NCBI GenBank assembly: GCA_020073495.1
Contig: JAIQFD010000001.1
Coordinates: 558,001 to 622,000, forward strand
Direction of reading: 5' to 3'
Length of the DNA: 64,000 nucleotides
Origin: Terriglobia bacterium
Lineage (GTDB): Bacteria; Acidobacteriota; Terriglobia; Terriglobales; Acidobacteriaceae
The position numbers and the translations under genes are program-made. Below, one piece after another: positions 8,221-19,416 of the stretch. Under the pieces are notes generated by a model. The model was not told where the DNA came from. It searched no databases and saw only the letters and a program-made list of their open reading frames with translations. The stretch's first letter is position 1; every line of letters starts with the position of its first letter.

Positions 8221-9132
8221 ATGAAGCGAGAATCAGCGGTGGCGATCCTCCTGGCGCTGGCACTTTCCCTGCCCGCGCTGGCGGCGGTCAACGGCAGTTT
8301 CGAGCGCACCTTGAAGGTCAGCGGCCCGGTGCAGCTGGAAGTGAAGACCGGCTCGGGCGACATCCATGTCCGCAAGGGCGACGACGGGTCGGTGCGGGTG
8401 TACGGCAAGATCCGCGCCAGTGAAGGCTTCTTCACCGGCACCGAGGAAGTACGGGAGAAGGTGCGGCGCCTGGAGCAGAACCCTCCCATCGAGCAGAGCG
8501 GCAACCGCATCCGGATCGGATTCGTGGAAGATCACGAGCTCTTCAACAACGTCTCCATCTCGTACGAAATCGTGGTGCCGGCGGAGACCCAGGTGACGGC
8601 CAATACCGGCTCGGGGAACATGGAGGTGGAGCGTGTGCATGGTGCGGCGAAGCTGCACAGCGGCTCCGGAAACGTGACGGCGTCCAACATCGACGGCGAC
8701 GTGGACGCGCAGGCGGGATCGGGCGCCATCGAGCTCAGCGTGATCAGTGGCAATGCGGTGGCACATACCGGGAGCGGCCACATCAAGCTCGAGCGTGTCT
8801 CCGGCGTGGACGCGCACACCGGCTCGGGCGGCATCAATATCCTCGACATGAAAGGACGGCTTCGGGCGCACGCCGGCAGCGGCGACATCACCGCCGAGGG
8901 CGCGCCGACGGGCGAATGGAACGTAGAGACTGGTTCCGGCAGCGTCACCCTGCGGCTGACCGGGAGCGGGGGCTTCGATTTCCACGCGAGAACCGGCTCG
9001 GGAGGCATCGAATCCGATTTGCCCATCACCATCAGCGGCCGGCAGGACCGGCATGAGATCTCGGGGAAGATCCGCGGCGGCGGGCCGATGATCGACGTGC
9101 GCACCGGCTCCGGCAGAGTGCATCTTCAATAG
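8221..9132 (+). CDS. Exported DUF4097-family beta-strand repeat protein
   Basis: 303 aa from the ATG at 8221 (AGAGG 7 nt upstream). A signal peptide (MKRESAVAILLALALSLPALA) is followed by a right-handed beta-helix-like region carrying repeated G-S-G motifs: TGSGDIHV, TGSGNMEVE, SGSGNVTA, AGSGAIEL, TGSGHIKLE, TGSGGINI, AGSGDITAE, TGSGSVTL and more, every 15-25 residues. This is the DUF4097 (adhesin-like putative surface) architecture. Function is not established; an envelope or periplasmic location is supported by the signal peptide. It is isolated between two terminator/promoter regions. Confidence 0.85.
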   Translation: MKRESAVAILLALALSLPALAAVNGSFERTLKVSGPVQLEVKTGSGDIHVRKGDDGSVRVYGKIRASEGFFTGTEEVREKVRRLEQNPPIEQSGNRIRIGFVEDHELFNNVSISYEIVVPAETQVTANTGSGNMEVERVHGAAKLHSGSGNVTASNIDGDVDAQAGSGAIELSVISGNAVAHTGSGHIKLERVSGVDAHTGSGGINILDMKGRLRAHAGSGDITAEGAPTGEWNVETGSGSVTLRLTGSGGFDFHARTGSGGIESDLPITISGRQDRHEISGKIRGGGPMIDVRTGSGRVHLQ

Positions 9133-9192
9133 AGGGCGACCTCATCGCCTCCACGCTGCTGCCTTGCCCGACAAGATCGAGTGAACGTTTGT

Positions 9193-9222
9193 TTGACCCT
9201 CCTTTTCCGCGCATGTTATAAG
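9193..9222 (+). promoter_or_regulatory. Sigma70-like promoter for hppA
   Basis: TTGACC at 9193-9198 and TATAAG at 9217-9222 are separated by 18 bp, upstream of hppA and pointing toward it. Transcription from here would give a leader of about 175 nt before the ATG at 9403. Region 9133-9402 otherwise holds no gene; GTACCG (9236-9241) and CGGTAC (9261-9266) could pair within the leader. Confidence 0.55.
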
Positions 9223-9402
9223 AAGCGTCTGTCTTGTACCGGCCCGTGGCGATGCGGGATCGGTACTGCGGGGCGCGGCCAAACCTCAAATTTCACTTTT
9301 CTTGAAGTGGAAGCGTGTTCCCGGACGGTAGTTTCGAGGGAGCAAGATGGCTCAGACTCCCATATTCCTTTTCGGGACCCCAAAATTGGTGTGGAGGAAT
9401 TT

Positions 9403-11997
<2,595 letters not shown>

Positions 11998-12014
11998 CGA
12001 TCCACAACGACAAC

Positions 12015-12045
12015 AACGCCACCGGGCAACCGGTGGCGTTTTTCT
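12015..12045 (+). terminator. Rho-independent terminator of hppA
   Basis: Perfect 11-bp stem AACGCCACCGG / CCGGTGGCGTT (12015-12025, 12030-12040) with GCAA tetraloop and a T-rich tail immediately after. Confidence 0.93.
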
Positions 12046-12079
12046 GTTTGCCGGCCATCCACCCGCTTCGCCACGGCAC

Positions 12080-12454
12080 CTAATCGCCCTTCATCTTCGT
12101 CTTGACGCTCTTGGCGAGCTTCTCGATCTCTTCTGCTTTCTTGACCACGTCCAGGGAGAGGGTGTTCTCACCGGCTGTATCGACGTAGCGCTTGAGCTGG
12201 TTGGCAAGCAGGACGAGCTGCTCGCTGTCGCGCCTGAGCTCCTGGTAACGCTGTTTGCCGAGCTCCTTCTTCCTCGTTTTCTCCAGGCGGATCTCGTCGG
12301 GCGTGGGCGGTCGTTTCTCCCCCGGCCGCTCCTGGGAGGCGTCGACGGTTTGAGGGACAGGCAGAGGGGCTGGCGGCGTACTACGGCTGATCTGGACAGG
12401 TGGCATCACCACCAGGGCCAGCACGAAGACGACTACGGCGAGGTTGCGCAGCAT
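12080..12454 (-). CDS. Small exported protein of unknown function
   Basis: 124 aa from the ATG at 12454 (CGGAG upstream). An N-terminal hydrophobic segment (MLRNLAVVVFVLALVVMPP) looks like a signal peptide or anchor. A Pro-rich linker and then a Lys/Glu/Arg-rich helical region (about residues 45-124; EIRLEKTRKKELGKQRYQEL, VVKKAEEIEKLAKSVKTKM) follow. No family is recognised. It runs against hppA and is divergent from the MscS gene; the shared intergenic region 12455-12575 holds a TATAAT at 12523-12528 facing the MscS gene. Confidence 0.7.
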   Translation of the reverse strand: MLRNLAVVVFVLALVVMPPVQISRSTPPAPLPVPQTVDASQERPGEKRPPTPDEIRLEKTRKKELGKQRYQELRRDSEQLVLLANQLKRYVDTAGENTLSLDVVKKAEEIEKLAKSVKTKMKGD

Positions 12455-12522
12455 GGATCCGTACACTCCGTCAGAGGCGAGCCCCGGCATTATACGGTGC
12501 GGATGCCGCCGCGGACGGCTGC

Positions 12523-12528
12523 TATAAT
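12523..12528 (+). promoter_or_regulatory. Possible -10 element upstream of the MscS gene
   Basis: An exact TATAAT lies 48 bp before the start codon in the divergent gap; no good -35 is visible at the right distance. Confidence 0.35.
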
Positions 12529-12575
12529 CGCGCGCTGGCCGACGGCCCCAACCGGGCCTGCTCCGGCCCTCCGGC

Positions 12576-13466
12576 ATGAATCTTCAGAACATCCTGCGAG
12601 ACTGGCGCGGCGACGCTTACTACTTCTTCCGCCACAGCGTGCCCAAGATCGCCGTCATTCTGATCGGCGCCGTGGTTCTGGTGTGGCTGCTCCGCCAGTT
12701 GCGGGCCCGGCTGGTGCGTCTGGCGGAACGCCCCGGGCTGCCAATTCCCATCGACCCGCACCACGCGCACCAGCTCCGCACCCTGGCCGGGGTGATCTAC
12801 AGTGTGGGATTGGCGGTGATCATGCTCTTCGCGGCCATGCAGATCCTGCCCCTGGTCGGCATCGACATGAAACCGCTGCTGGCCAGCGCGGGCATCGCGG
12901 GACTGGCCATCGGCTTCGGCGCCCAGGCGCTGGTGCACGATGTCATCAACGGCTTCTTCATCCTGATGGAGGACCAGTATCACCTGGGAGACATCGTAAG
13001 GATCAGCGGGGTCTCGGGCACGGTCGAGGACATGACGCTGCGGCGCACCGTGCTGCGCGGGGATGACGGCACACTGCACTCCATCCCCAACAGTGAGATC
13101 AAGGTCGTCTCCAACCTGACGCGCGACTGGGCGCAGGTGCAACTGCGCGTGTCCGCAGCCTACGCGGAGAACAGCGACCGCGTCATCCAGCTTCTCCAAC
13201 AAGTGGCGAGCGAATTCCACCGCGACCCCAACTTCGCCCACCTAGTTGTGGCCGAGCCGCAGGTGCCGGGCATCGAGCGCATCTCCTCCGGCGAGGTGGA
13301 CTACCTGCTGCTGGTGAAGACCAAGCCGGGCTCGCAGTACGCCGTGAGCCGCGAACTGCGCCGCCGCATCAAGGAGTGTTTCGAGAAGAACCACGTCCAG
13401 GCAGCGCCCGCGCGCGTGTACGTGGTGGATGCCGACAGCGCGGGCCAGAAGCGCGAGATCCAGTAG
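12576..13466 (+). CDS. MscS-family small-conductance mechanosensitive channel
   Basis: 296 aa. After an N-terminal segment there are membrane helices at about residues 24-44 and 66-92 and the pore-lining helix [20 protein letters not shown] followed by [20 protein letters not shown], the classic MscS TM3-to-beta-domain sequence. The cytoplasmic beta domain ([20 protein letters not shown] ... IPNSEI) and C-terminal alpha/beta domain are complete. The channel opens on membrane tension to release solutes during osmotic downshift. The next gene starts 3 bp after its stop, so an SDR enzyme is probably cotranscribed. No strong ribosome-binding site precedes the ATG. Confidence 0.93.
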   Translation: MNLQNILRDWRGDAYYFFRHSVPKIAVILIGAVVLVWLLRQLRARLVRLAERPGLPIPIDPHHAHQLRTLAGVIYSVGLAVIMLFAAMQILPLVGIDMKPLLASAGIAGLAIGFGAQALVHDVINGFFILMEDQYHLGDIVRISGVSGTVEDMTLRRTVLRGDDGTLHSIPNSEIKVVSNLTRDWAQVQLRVSAAYAENSDRVIQLLQQVASEFHRDPNFAHLVVAEPQVPGIERISSGEVDYLLLVKTKPGSQYAVSRELRRRIKECFEKNHVQAAPARVYVVDADSAGQKREIQ

Positions 13467-13468
13467 CC

Positions 13469-14257
13469 ATGGAGACCGGACTGCGGGACCGCGTGGCCAT
13501 CGTGGCGGCGTCAAGCCAGGGGCTGGGCCGCGCTACCGCCGAGGCCCTCGCCGCTGAAGGGGCGCGCGTTGCCATGTGCGCCCGCACGGAAAAAACCCTG
13601 CGCGCCGCCGCCGACGCCATCCGCAAGAAGCACAAGACCGAGGTCTTCGAGCGCGCCTTCGACGTGACCCATGCGGGGGCAGTGCAGGCCTTCGTGGCCG
13701 CGGTGGCGGAGAAATTCGGCCGTATCGACATCTGCGTGACCAACGCGGGCGGCCCTCCGGCCAAGAATTTCCTCTCGCTCGGTATGGAGGAGTGGCGGAA
13801 GGCCGTCGAACTGAACTTCCTGAGCGTGGTCTCGTTCTGTCAGGCAGTGATCCCGCACATGCAGCGGCAGCGCTGGGGGCGGATCATCACCATCACTTCC
13901 ATGACGGTGAAGCAGCCGGTGCCGGAGCTCATACTCTCGAACGCGGTGCGCAACGCCGTCGTCGGCCTGGTGCGCAGCCTGGCCAATGAATTCGGGCCGG
14001 ATGGGATCCTGGTGAACAACGTCGGCCCGGGCTACACCGCCACCGACCGCCTGAAGGAGTTGGGCGCCACCCGGGCGCTCGCGCTAGGAATCACCGCCGA
14101 CGACGTGATGCAGCGCTTCGGCGCCGAGGCCGCGCTCCAGCGCGTGGGTGACCCGCGCGAGCTCGCCGATACCGTCGTGTTCCTGGCCTCGGAACGCGCC
14201 TCCTACATCACCGGACAGACCATCCTGGTGGATGGCGGCGCGTACAAAGGTTTGTAG
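13469..14257 (+). CDS. Short-chain dehydrogenase/reductase-fold protein lacking the YxxxK pair
   Basis: 262 aa from the ATG at 13469, 3 bp after the MscS stop. The Rossmann NAD(P) motif [15 protein letters not shown], the TNAGGPP motif and [12 protein letters not shown] place it in the SDR superfamily, close to FabG-like enzymes. At the catalytic site, however, the expected Tyr-x3-Lys is Ser157-x3-Arg161 ([12 protein letters not shown]), while the preceding ITSMT serine is kept. A subset of SDRs annotated as 3-oxoacyl-ACP reductases shares this S...R pattern, as I recall. Cofactor binding is likely; normal reductase chemistry is doubtful. The substrate is unknown. Confidence 0.85.
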   Translation: METGLRDRVAIVAASSQGLGRATAEALAAEGARVAMCARTEKTLRAAADAIRKKHKTEVFERAFDVTHAGAVQAFVAAVAEKFGRIDICVTNAGGPPAKNFLSLGMEEWRKAVELNFLSVVSFCQAVIPHMQRQRWGRIITITSMTVKQPVPELILSNAVRNAVVGLVRSLANEFGPDGILVNNVGPGYTATDRLKELGATRALALGITADDVMQRFGAEAALQRVGDPRELADTVVFLASERASYITGQTILVDGGAYKGL

Positions 14258-14280
14258 GTTTGCCATTATTGGGAGGCCGC

Positions 14281-15642
14281 ATGCGCCGTCGTTCATTCCT
14301 TAGATCCGCCGCTCTCGCCGCCGTCGCCACCCCCGAACTCGCCCGCGCCATGATCCACGCGGAGAACAAGGCGGGCGCGATGCCACAGAAGGCCTACCTG
14401 CCGCTGACCGGGCCTTTCCGCCTGCCCATCGAGTGGTACAAGGCGACGACCGCGCTCTTTCAGCAACAGCTTGCTGAGCAGAAGCTCGATGGCGCGGTCA
14501 TCTCGGATGCGAACAGCATCAACTACTTGACCGGTTCGTTCGCCGTGACCACCGAGCGGCCCATCTGGCTTTTTGTGCCGGCGAAGGGCAACCCGGCGGT
14601 GTTCCATCCCGGCCTGGACCGCGACATGTGGGGTTCCTGGTGGGTCGCGGACCACGAGTGGTACTTCGATTACCCGCACCATGGACCGTACGACAAGGTG
14701 GTCTTCGAGGCCGGGCCGCAGGCCGATCTTTTCGCGTGGATGCTCGACGGCTTGGCCAAGCGCGGCCACGCAAAGGCGCGCGTGGGCTTCGAGCGGCGTC
14801 CGGCCGACGAGCTGATCCACACGATGGAGAAGCGCGGGATGAAGCCCGACTGGCGGATCGTCGGGCCGATGGTTCTGCACATGCGCGAAGTCAAGACTCC
14901 GGAGGAGATCGCGCTGGCGCGCGTGGCCTTGCAACTGCACGATCGCATGATGGATTTCGCCCGCGACTACATCCTGGCGCACGGCACCGATGCCACCGAC
15001 TTCGAGGTGGCACATGCCACGCAGGCATTCGGCGCCTCAGAACTCACAAAATACTTGAAACTCGATGGCCGTCCCCACAGCGGTGTCGGCATCGACATCG
15101 GCTACGAGTGCCGTACCGGCGTCGCCACCGCTTACCCGCATCCCAACCAATTCTTCCACGCACGCATCCAGCGCGGCGACGCGGTGCAGATCGCCGCCGA
15201 CGTAAAGCTGGGCGGGCATGGTGGCGAGGGCTACCGGGCGCTCCAGATCGCCGGCCCGAACGTCACCGACCTTCACCACAAGCTCTGGGACGTTCACACC
15301 GCCATGACCGTGGAACAGCAGAAGCTCAGCGTCGCCGGGCGGAAGTGCAATGAGGTCGGCGCAGGCGTGCTCAAACTGGCGCGCGATGCCGGCCTGGAGA
15401 AGTACGTCTATCACCGCCCTGCGCACGGCGAGGGCAGCGAAGGCCACCAGCCGCCCTATCTTTCGCTGGGCGACAACACCGTGCTGGAGGAGAACATGAC
15501 CTTCTCCAACGAGCCCGGGCTCTACAATCCGGAAGGCGGCTTCGGGTACAACCATGGCAACCTGGTGCGGGTGACCAAGTCCGGCGGCGAGCAGATGAAC
15601 CAGACGCCGCTCACCAAAGAGTGGTGCTGGATCAGGATCTAG
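14281..15642 (+). CDS. Tat-exported M24-family (Xaa-Pro peptidase-like) protein with eroded metal site
   Basis: 453 aa from the ATG at 14281 (GGGAGG 4 nt upstream). The N-terminus RRRSFLRSAALAAVATPELARA fits a twin-arginine signal. A creatinase N-terminal-like domain (about 45-190) and an M24 pita-bread domain (about 200-440) follow. The active-site His (HRPAHGEGSEGH) and one metal Glu (SNEPG) are present. The D...D ligand pair reads ADVKLGGHGGEGY and the final Glu position reads GYNHGNLVRV, so two of five canonical metal ligands seem replaced. Creatinases of this fold work without metal, so it may be a metal-independent hydrolase. It ends convergently on the response-regulator gene with a shared CTAG. 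Confidence 0.85.
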   Translation: MRRRSFLRSAALAAVATPELARAMIHAENKAGAMPQKAYLPLTGPFRLPIEWYKATTALFQQQLAEQKLDGAVISDANSINYLTGSFAVTTERPIWLFVPAKGNPAVFHPGLDRDMWGSWWVADHEWYFDYPHHGPYDKVVFEAGPQADLFAWMLDGLAKRGHAKARVGFERRPADELIHTMEKRGMKPDWRIVGPMVLHMREVKTPEEIALARVALQLHDRMMDFARDYILAHGTDATDFEVAHATQAFGASELTKYLKLDGRPHSGVGIDIGYECRTGVATAYPHPNQFFHARIQRGDAVQIAADVKLGGHGGEGYRALQIAGPNVTDLHHKLWDVHTAMTVEQQKLSVAGRKCNEVGAGVLKLARDAGLEKYVYHRPAHGEGSEGHQPPYLSLGDNTVLEENMTFSNEPGLYNPEGGFGYNHGNLVRVTKSGGEQMNQTPLTKEWCWIRI

Positions 15643-16367
15643 CTGTCCTTGGGGTTGGAAACGAATTTGTAACCGACGCGTCGGACGGTCAGCAGGTAGC
15701 GCGGCCGGGAGGGGTCCGGCTCGATATAGCGGCGCAGCCGCACGATGAAATTGTCGATGGCACGCGTGTCGGTGTCTTCGCGCAGGTTCCACACGTGCTC
15801 CAGGATCGCCTTGCGGGACACTGGATGGCCGCTGTTCTGGATCAAGTAGCGCAACAGTTCCGATTCCATCAGCGTCAGCTGGTAGACCGTCTTCCCCGTT
15901 CGCAGTTGCAGGTTCTGGAAGTCCACCACTTTGCCGTCGAAGCTGTGGCTGTCCGGCGTCTGCTGCGATTCCGCGGAACTGACCGCACGGCGCGCCCACT
16001 CGGTGCGGCGCAACAGGCTGGTGATCCGCGCCATCAAGATCGAGAGCTCGAAGGGCTTCGGCAGGTAGTCGTCGGCGCCAGACTCGAATCCGTTCAGCAC
16101 ATCCTCGGGGCGGCCACGGGCGGTCAGCATGAGCACCGGGATGTAATTCCGCGCCTGGCGGAGTTCCTGCGCGACCGTGAATCCGTCCTTCCCGGGCAGC
16201 ATGACGTCCAGGACGACGATGTCAAAGTCCTCATTCTTTTCCAGGAGGCGCACCAGCGCCTCTTCGCCATTGTCGGTGATTTGCACCGAATGGCCTTCGG
16301 CTTCCAGATTGAACCGGAGTCCCTCCGCCAGGTGCGTCTCATCTTCCACTACGAGTATCCGGCTCAT
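15639..16367 (-). CDS. OmpR/PhoB-family response regulator
   Basis: 242 aa. Receiver domain at residues 1-120 with acidic pocket VVEDE, phospho-acceptor Asp54 (VVLDVMLPG), Thr (MLTARG) and Lys (YLPKPF). A linker leads to a winged-helix output domain (about 145-240; LTLMESELLRYLIQNSGHPV and YLLTVRRVGYKFV). It is a DNA-binding regulator phosphorylated by the histidine kinase immediately upstream, whose stop overlaps this start (ATGA). The target genes are unknown; the fatty-acid desaturase gene lies just upstream of the pair. Confidence 0.95.
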   Translation of the reverse strand: MSRILVVEDETHLAEGLRFNLEAEGHSVQITDNGEEALVRLLEKNEDFDIVVLDVMLPGKDGFTVAQELRQARNYIPVLMLTARGRPEDVLNGFESGADDYLPKPFELSILMARITSLLRRTEWARRAVSSAESQQTPDSHSFDGKVVDFQNLQLRTGKTVYQLTLMESELLRYLIQNSGHPVSRKAILEHVWNLREDTDTRAIDNFIVRLRRYIEPDPSRPRYLLTVRRVGYKFVSNPKDS

Positions 16368-17269
16368 GCTCGGTAGACCCTCGGAAGACGGATGGTGAAG
16401 GCGCTGCCGTGGCCCTCGCCTTCGCTGTCGGCAAACGCGTCTCCCCCGTGACGGCGCGCGATGGCGCGCACGATGAACAAACCGAGGCCCGTGCCCTTGA
16501 CCTGGCCGCCAGCCAAGGTGGGGGCCCGATAGAAGCGCTTGAAGATGCGCTTCAACTCCGTCCTGGGAATCCCGATGCCGTGGTCCTGGACGCGTAGGAG
16601 CACGGTATCGAGATCGGGGGTCACAACGTCGACCACGATGTCCTTTTTCGTGCCGGAATATTTCACGGCATTGTCCAGCAGGTTGGCGGTGGCGGTGCGC
16701 AGTTCTTCGGGGTTCCCTTTCAGAAGGATCTCCTGTGCGGGCAGGGCGCCGAATCGCAGCTCATCAGGCTGGAGATGGTGGCGCAGGCGGGCCAGTTCGA
16801 GCGCGTCGCGCACGATGGCGGAAAAATCCACCTCCTGCCAGTTCTTGCGGCCGTCCCCGAGGCGGGCCTCGCCGGCTTTCAATACCTGTTCCACCGTCCC
16901 CAGCAGGCGGTCGGTGTCTTCCAGCATGATGCGGTAGAACTCCTCGCGTTTCGCGTCCTCCACGGAGCGGTGCTGTAGCGTCTCCAGGTACAAGCGAATG
17001 GATGCGATCGGCGTCTTCAGCTCATGAGTCACCGCATTGAGGAAGCTGTCCTGCTGTTCGTTGCGGCGGATCTCGCGCACCAAGAAGATGGTGTTGAGCA
17101 CGACGCCGGCGATGATGAATCCGAAGAAAATGATCCCCAGCACCAGCGGGACCACCTCGCGCCACTTGAGCAGGACCCAGCTGATGTTGAGCGCGATCGC
17201 CACTCCCACCAGGAGGGAGCCCAGGGTCACGAAGAAGGCAATCGTTTTGGCGCGGCTGGCGATGCGCAT
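16364..17269 (-). CDS. Sensor histidine kinase
   Basis: 301 aa from the ATG at 17269 (AGGCGG upstream). Two membrane helices (about residues 9-30 and 40-64) are separated by only a short loop, so there is almost no extracytoplasmic sensor. HisKA with His82 (VTHELKTPIASIRLYLETLQ) and a HATPase domain with N box (ATANLLDNAVKYSG), DHGIGIP and GTGLGLFIVRAIARRHGG follow. No HAMP is visible. Sensing probably occurs within the membrane, as in kinases with minimal loops that detect membrane state (inference). The neighbouring desaturase gene makes a membrane-fluidity signal plausible but unproven. Confidence 0.94.
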   Translation of the reverse strand: MRIASRAKTIAFFVTLGSLLVGVAIALNISWVLLKWREVVPLVLGIIFFGFIIAGVVLNTIFLVREIRRNEQQDSFLNAVTHELKTPIASIRLYLETLQHRSVEDAKREEFYRIMLEDTDRLLGTVEQVLKAGEARLGDGRKNWQEVDFSAIVRDALELARLRHHLQPDELRFGALPAQEILLKGNPEELRTATANLLDNAVKYSGTKKDIVVDVVTPDLDTVLLRVQDHGIGIPRTELKRIFKRFYRAPTLAGGQVKGTGLGLFIVRAIARRHGGDAFADSEGEGHGSAFTIRLPRVYRA

Positions 17270-17305
17270 GGGAACCGCCTGAAATTGTAGTGGAAGAGAG
17301 GCGCA

Positions 17306-17340
17306 CAAAAAACAAACCGCGGGCAGAATCGTCCGCGGTT
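17306..17340 (-). terminator. Rho-independent terminator of the desaturase gene
   Basis: On the minus strand an 8-bp stem AACCGCGG / CCGCGGTT (17340-17333 and 17322-17315) with a 10-nt loop is followed by TGTTTTTT. It lies between the desaturase stop and the kinase start, so the two-component pair has its own promoter or depends on read-through. Confidence 0.85.
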
Positions 17341-17361
17341 CGAGGATCCCCTGGTTATTCG

Positions 17362-18258
17362 CTAATCTCCCGCAACCGGCTCCAACCCCGCAGTAGCGGG
17401 CGACTCGATCGCAGTCTCCGGTCCCTCATCTGCCTTTAGCTTCGGAAGCTTCACGTCCCATGCCAGTCCCAGCCGGCGCAAGGTCGAGATGAAGTACCAG
17501 TTGAAGTCGATCTCGTACCAGGCCAGCCCGTGCCGCGCCGACTGCGGGTGCGCGTGATGGTTATTGTGCCAGCCTTCCCCGAAGGTAAGGATGGCCACCC
17601 AGAAACTGTTGGTGGAAGTGTCGCCGGTGAGGAACCGCTGCGAGCCCCACATGTGAGTCGCGGAGTTCACCAGCCAGGTGATGTGCAGCCCCAGCGTAGT
17701 GCGGAAGAAGATGCCCCACATCAGGTACGGCCATCCGCCGGCCGCCAGCAGCACCAGTCCCAGCACGGTGATGGGGATCCAGTGCCACTTGCTGATCCAC
17801 AGGTGGAACTTGTCTTTGCGCAGGTCGGGGACATAGGGCAGAAGCGAGGAATTGTTGTTGTGGATCACGCGGCCGGTAAGGATCCAGCCCATGTGCGCCC
17901 AGAATCCGCCATCATTCGGCGAATGAGGATCGCCTTCCTTGTCGGTGTTCTGGTGGTGCATGCGGTGCACCGCCACCCAGTACACCGGTCCGCCTTCCAG
18001 GGCCATTGCGCCGAAAACGGTCAGCACATACTCGAGCCACTTGGGCGTCTTGAAGCCACGATGGGTCAGCAGCCGGTGGTACCCCATGCCGATGCCGAAG
18101 CTGCCGGAGATCAGCCACAAGACGGCGGCTACCGCGACCGCCTTCCAACTGAAGAAGAAGAATGCCGCAATCGCGCCGACGTGGAATGCAACCATGAAAA
18201 ACGTCGTGATCGGACTGAACGGCTCGCGGAACGTCCTGTCCCCTTTAAGAAGGCTCAT
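17362..18258 (-). CDS. Membrane fatty-acid (acyl-CoA delta-9 type) desaturase
   Basis: 298 aa from the ATG at 18258 (GGAG just upstream). It has four hydrophobic stretches and the three histidine boxes of membrane di-iron desaturases: HRLLTH (residue 61 onward), HRMHH (98-102) and HNNHH near residue 244. The enzyme introduces a double bond into acyl chains at the cytoplasmic face and lowers membrane viscosity. The gene is followed by its own terminator, and the two-component system downstream is a candidate regulator only by position. The C-terminal 30 residues are rich in Ala, Pro and Glu and probably disordered. Confidence 0.93.
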   Translation of the reverse strand: MSLLKGDRTFREPFSPITTFFMVAFHVGAIAAFFFFSWKAVAVAAVLWLISGSFGIGMGYHRLLTHRGFKTPKWLEYVLTVFGAMALEGGPVYWVAVHRMHHQNTDKEGDPHSPNDGGFWAHMGWILTGRVIHNNNSSLLPYVPDLRKDKFHLWISKWHWIPITVLGLVLLAAGGWPYLMWGIFFRTTLGLHITWLVNSATHMWGSQRFLTGDTSTNSFWVAILTFGEGWHNNHHAHPQSARHGLAWYEIDFNWYFISTLRRLGLAWDVKLPKLKADEGPETAIESPATAGLEPVAGD

Positions 18259-18354
18259 AAGCTCCAAATGTCACAGGGATTTTCTTACGGATATCTCCAT
18301 GAACTTATCAGGAGCGAGGCTAGCTGTTTGTAATAGTTGTGTAATTGCTGAGGG

Positions 18355-19236
18355 CTATGCCGGGACCCCGCCCTTGACCTCCAGCCCGGCCCATTTCTGG
18401 AGCAGGATCAGGGTAGCAGCGAAGTCCTGGTCATCGAGGCCTTCTTCGCTGGCCACGTCGTAGATCTCTTCCACCGTTTCGAGGCCAGGAAGTTTGACCC
18501 TGGTTTCCTTGGCGGCTTCCAGCATCAGGCGGATGTCCTTGTGCATGAGCCGGAGCGGGAAGTTGGGAGAAAAATCGCTCTTGAGGACGAACGGCGCCTT
18601 GTAGTCCACTACGCCGGAGCGGACCATGGTCATGCCGATGAGCTCGACCAGGTCCTGGGCCTCCACGCCCAGCTTGGTTGCCAGGGTCAGGGCCTCGGCG
18701 AACCCTTCATAGATCATCGCGATCATGAGGTTCATCGAGATCTTGGTGGCCTGGCCCTTGCCCGTCTCGCCCATGCGCTTGACCGCCTTGCCCATGGCCT
18801 CGAAGAGCGGGCGGATGCGCTCCAGAGTCGGCTCCGATCCGCCCACCATGAATATGAGCTGGCCGCTCTCGGCTCCAATCTTCGATCCGGTGATAGGCGC
18901 GTCCACGTAATCGGCGCCATACTGGCGCACGCGCTTGGCGAACTCCAGGGTGCGCGTGGGCGAGATGGTGCTGGAATCCACGACCACCATGCCCTCGCGC
19001 AGCGAGCCTTCCACGCCGTTTTCCCCGAAGAGCACGTGCTCGACGGCGGCGGTGTCAGAGACACACATCCAGACGACCTCGGCGCCCTGGGCCGCCTCGG
19101 CGGGCGTGGCCGCCGTCCGCGCGCCCTCCACCTGCTTCGGCGTGCGGTTCCACACCGTTACTTCGTGGCCCTTCTTGGCCAGGTTCGCCGCCATCGGCCG
19201 CCCCATGATGCCCAGACCCAGGAACGCTACGCGCAT
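18355..19236 (-). CDS. 3-hydroxyisobutyrate dehydrogenase-family reductase, glyoxylate/succinic-semialdehyde type
   Basis: 293 aa. N-terminal NAD(P)-binding motif FLGLGIMGRPMAANLAKKGH, substrate motif DAPITGSKIGAESGQLIFMV and the catalytic-lysine region GKGQATKISMNLMIA. The GSK in the substrate loop resembles the GLYR group (glyoxylate/succinic semialdehyde reductases) more than classical GarR, which has GG at that place. With glycerate 2-kinase 1.1 kb away and glcDEF 10 kb away, a role in glyoxylate or tartronate-semialdehyde reduction is likely, but the exact substrate cannot be fixed from sequence. It is the only gene of its unit. Confidence 0.88.
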   Translation of the reverse strand: MRVAFLGLGIMGRPMAANLAKKGHEVTVWNRTPKQVEGARTAATPAEAAQGAEVVWMCVSDTAAVEHVLFGENGVEGSLREGMVVVDSSTISPTRTLEFAKRVRQYGADYVDAPITGSKIGAESGQLIFMVGGSEPTLERIRPLFEAMGKAVKRMGETGKGQATKISMNLMIAMIYEGFAEALTLATKLGVEAQDLVELIGMTMVRSGVVDYKAPFVLKSDFSPNFPLRLMHKDIRLMLEAAKETRVKLPGLETVEEIYDVASEEGLDDQDFAATLILLQKWAGLEVKGGVPA

Positions 19237-19287
19237 GATCGCCTCCCTCAGAATCCACGATTAGAAAGCAACGGGACCGCGTGGTCA

Positions 19288-19322
19288 AATCTGAAATGGA
19301 ACCCCTGATGGGATTTCAGATT
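19288..19322. repeat. Perfect 10-bp inverted repeat in divergent intergenic region
   Basis: AATCTGAAAT (19288-19297) and ATTTCAGATT (19313-19322) form a perfect inverted repeat with a 15-bp spacer that itself contains CCC...GGG. It lies between two divergent genes (starts at 19236 and 19417). It could be an operator or a hairpin; there is no T tract. The rest of 19237-19416 shows no gene. Confidence 0.55.
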
Positions 19323-19416
19323 GCGGAATCTGGAACTCCGATTTTCGAGTTCCCTGGTTGCGACGGCGGTTAAATCAGAATCCTTCCGCCCGCGAAATCG
19401 TCTAATCTATACGGAG

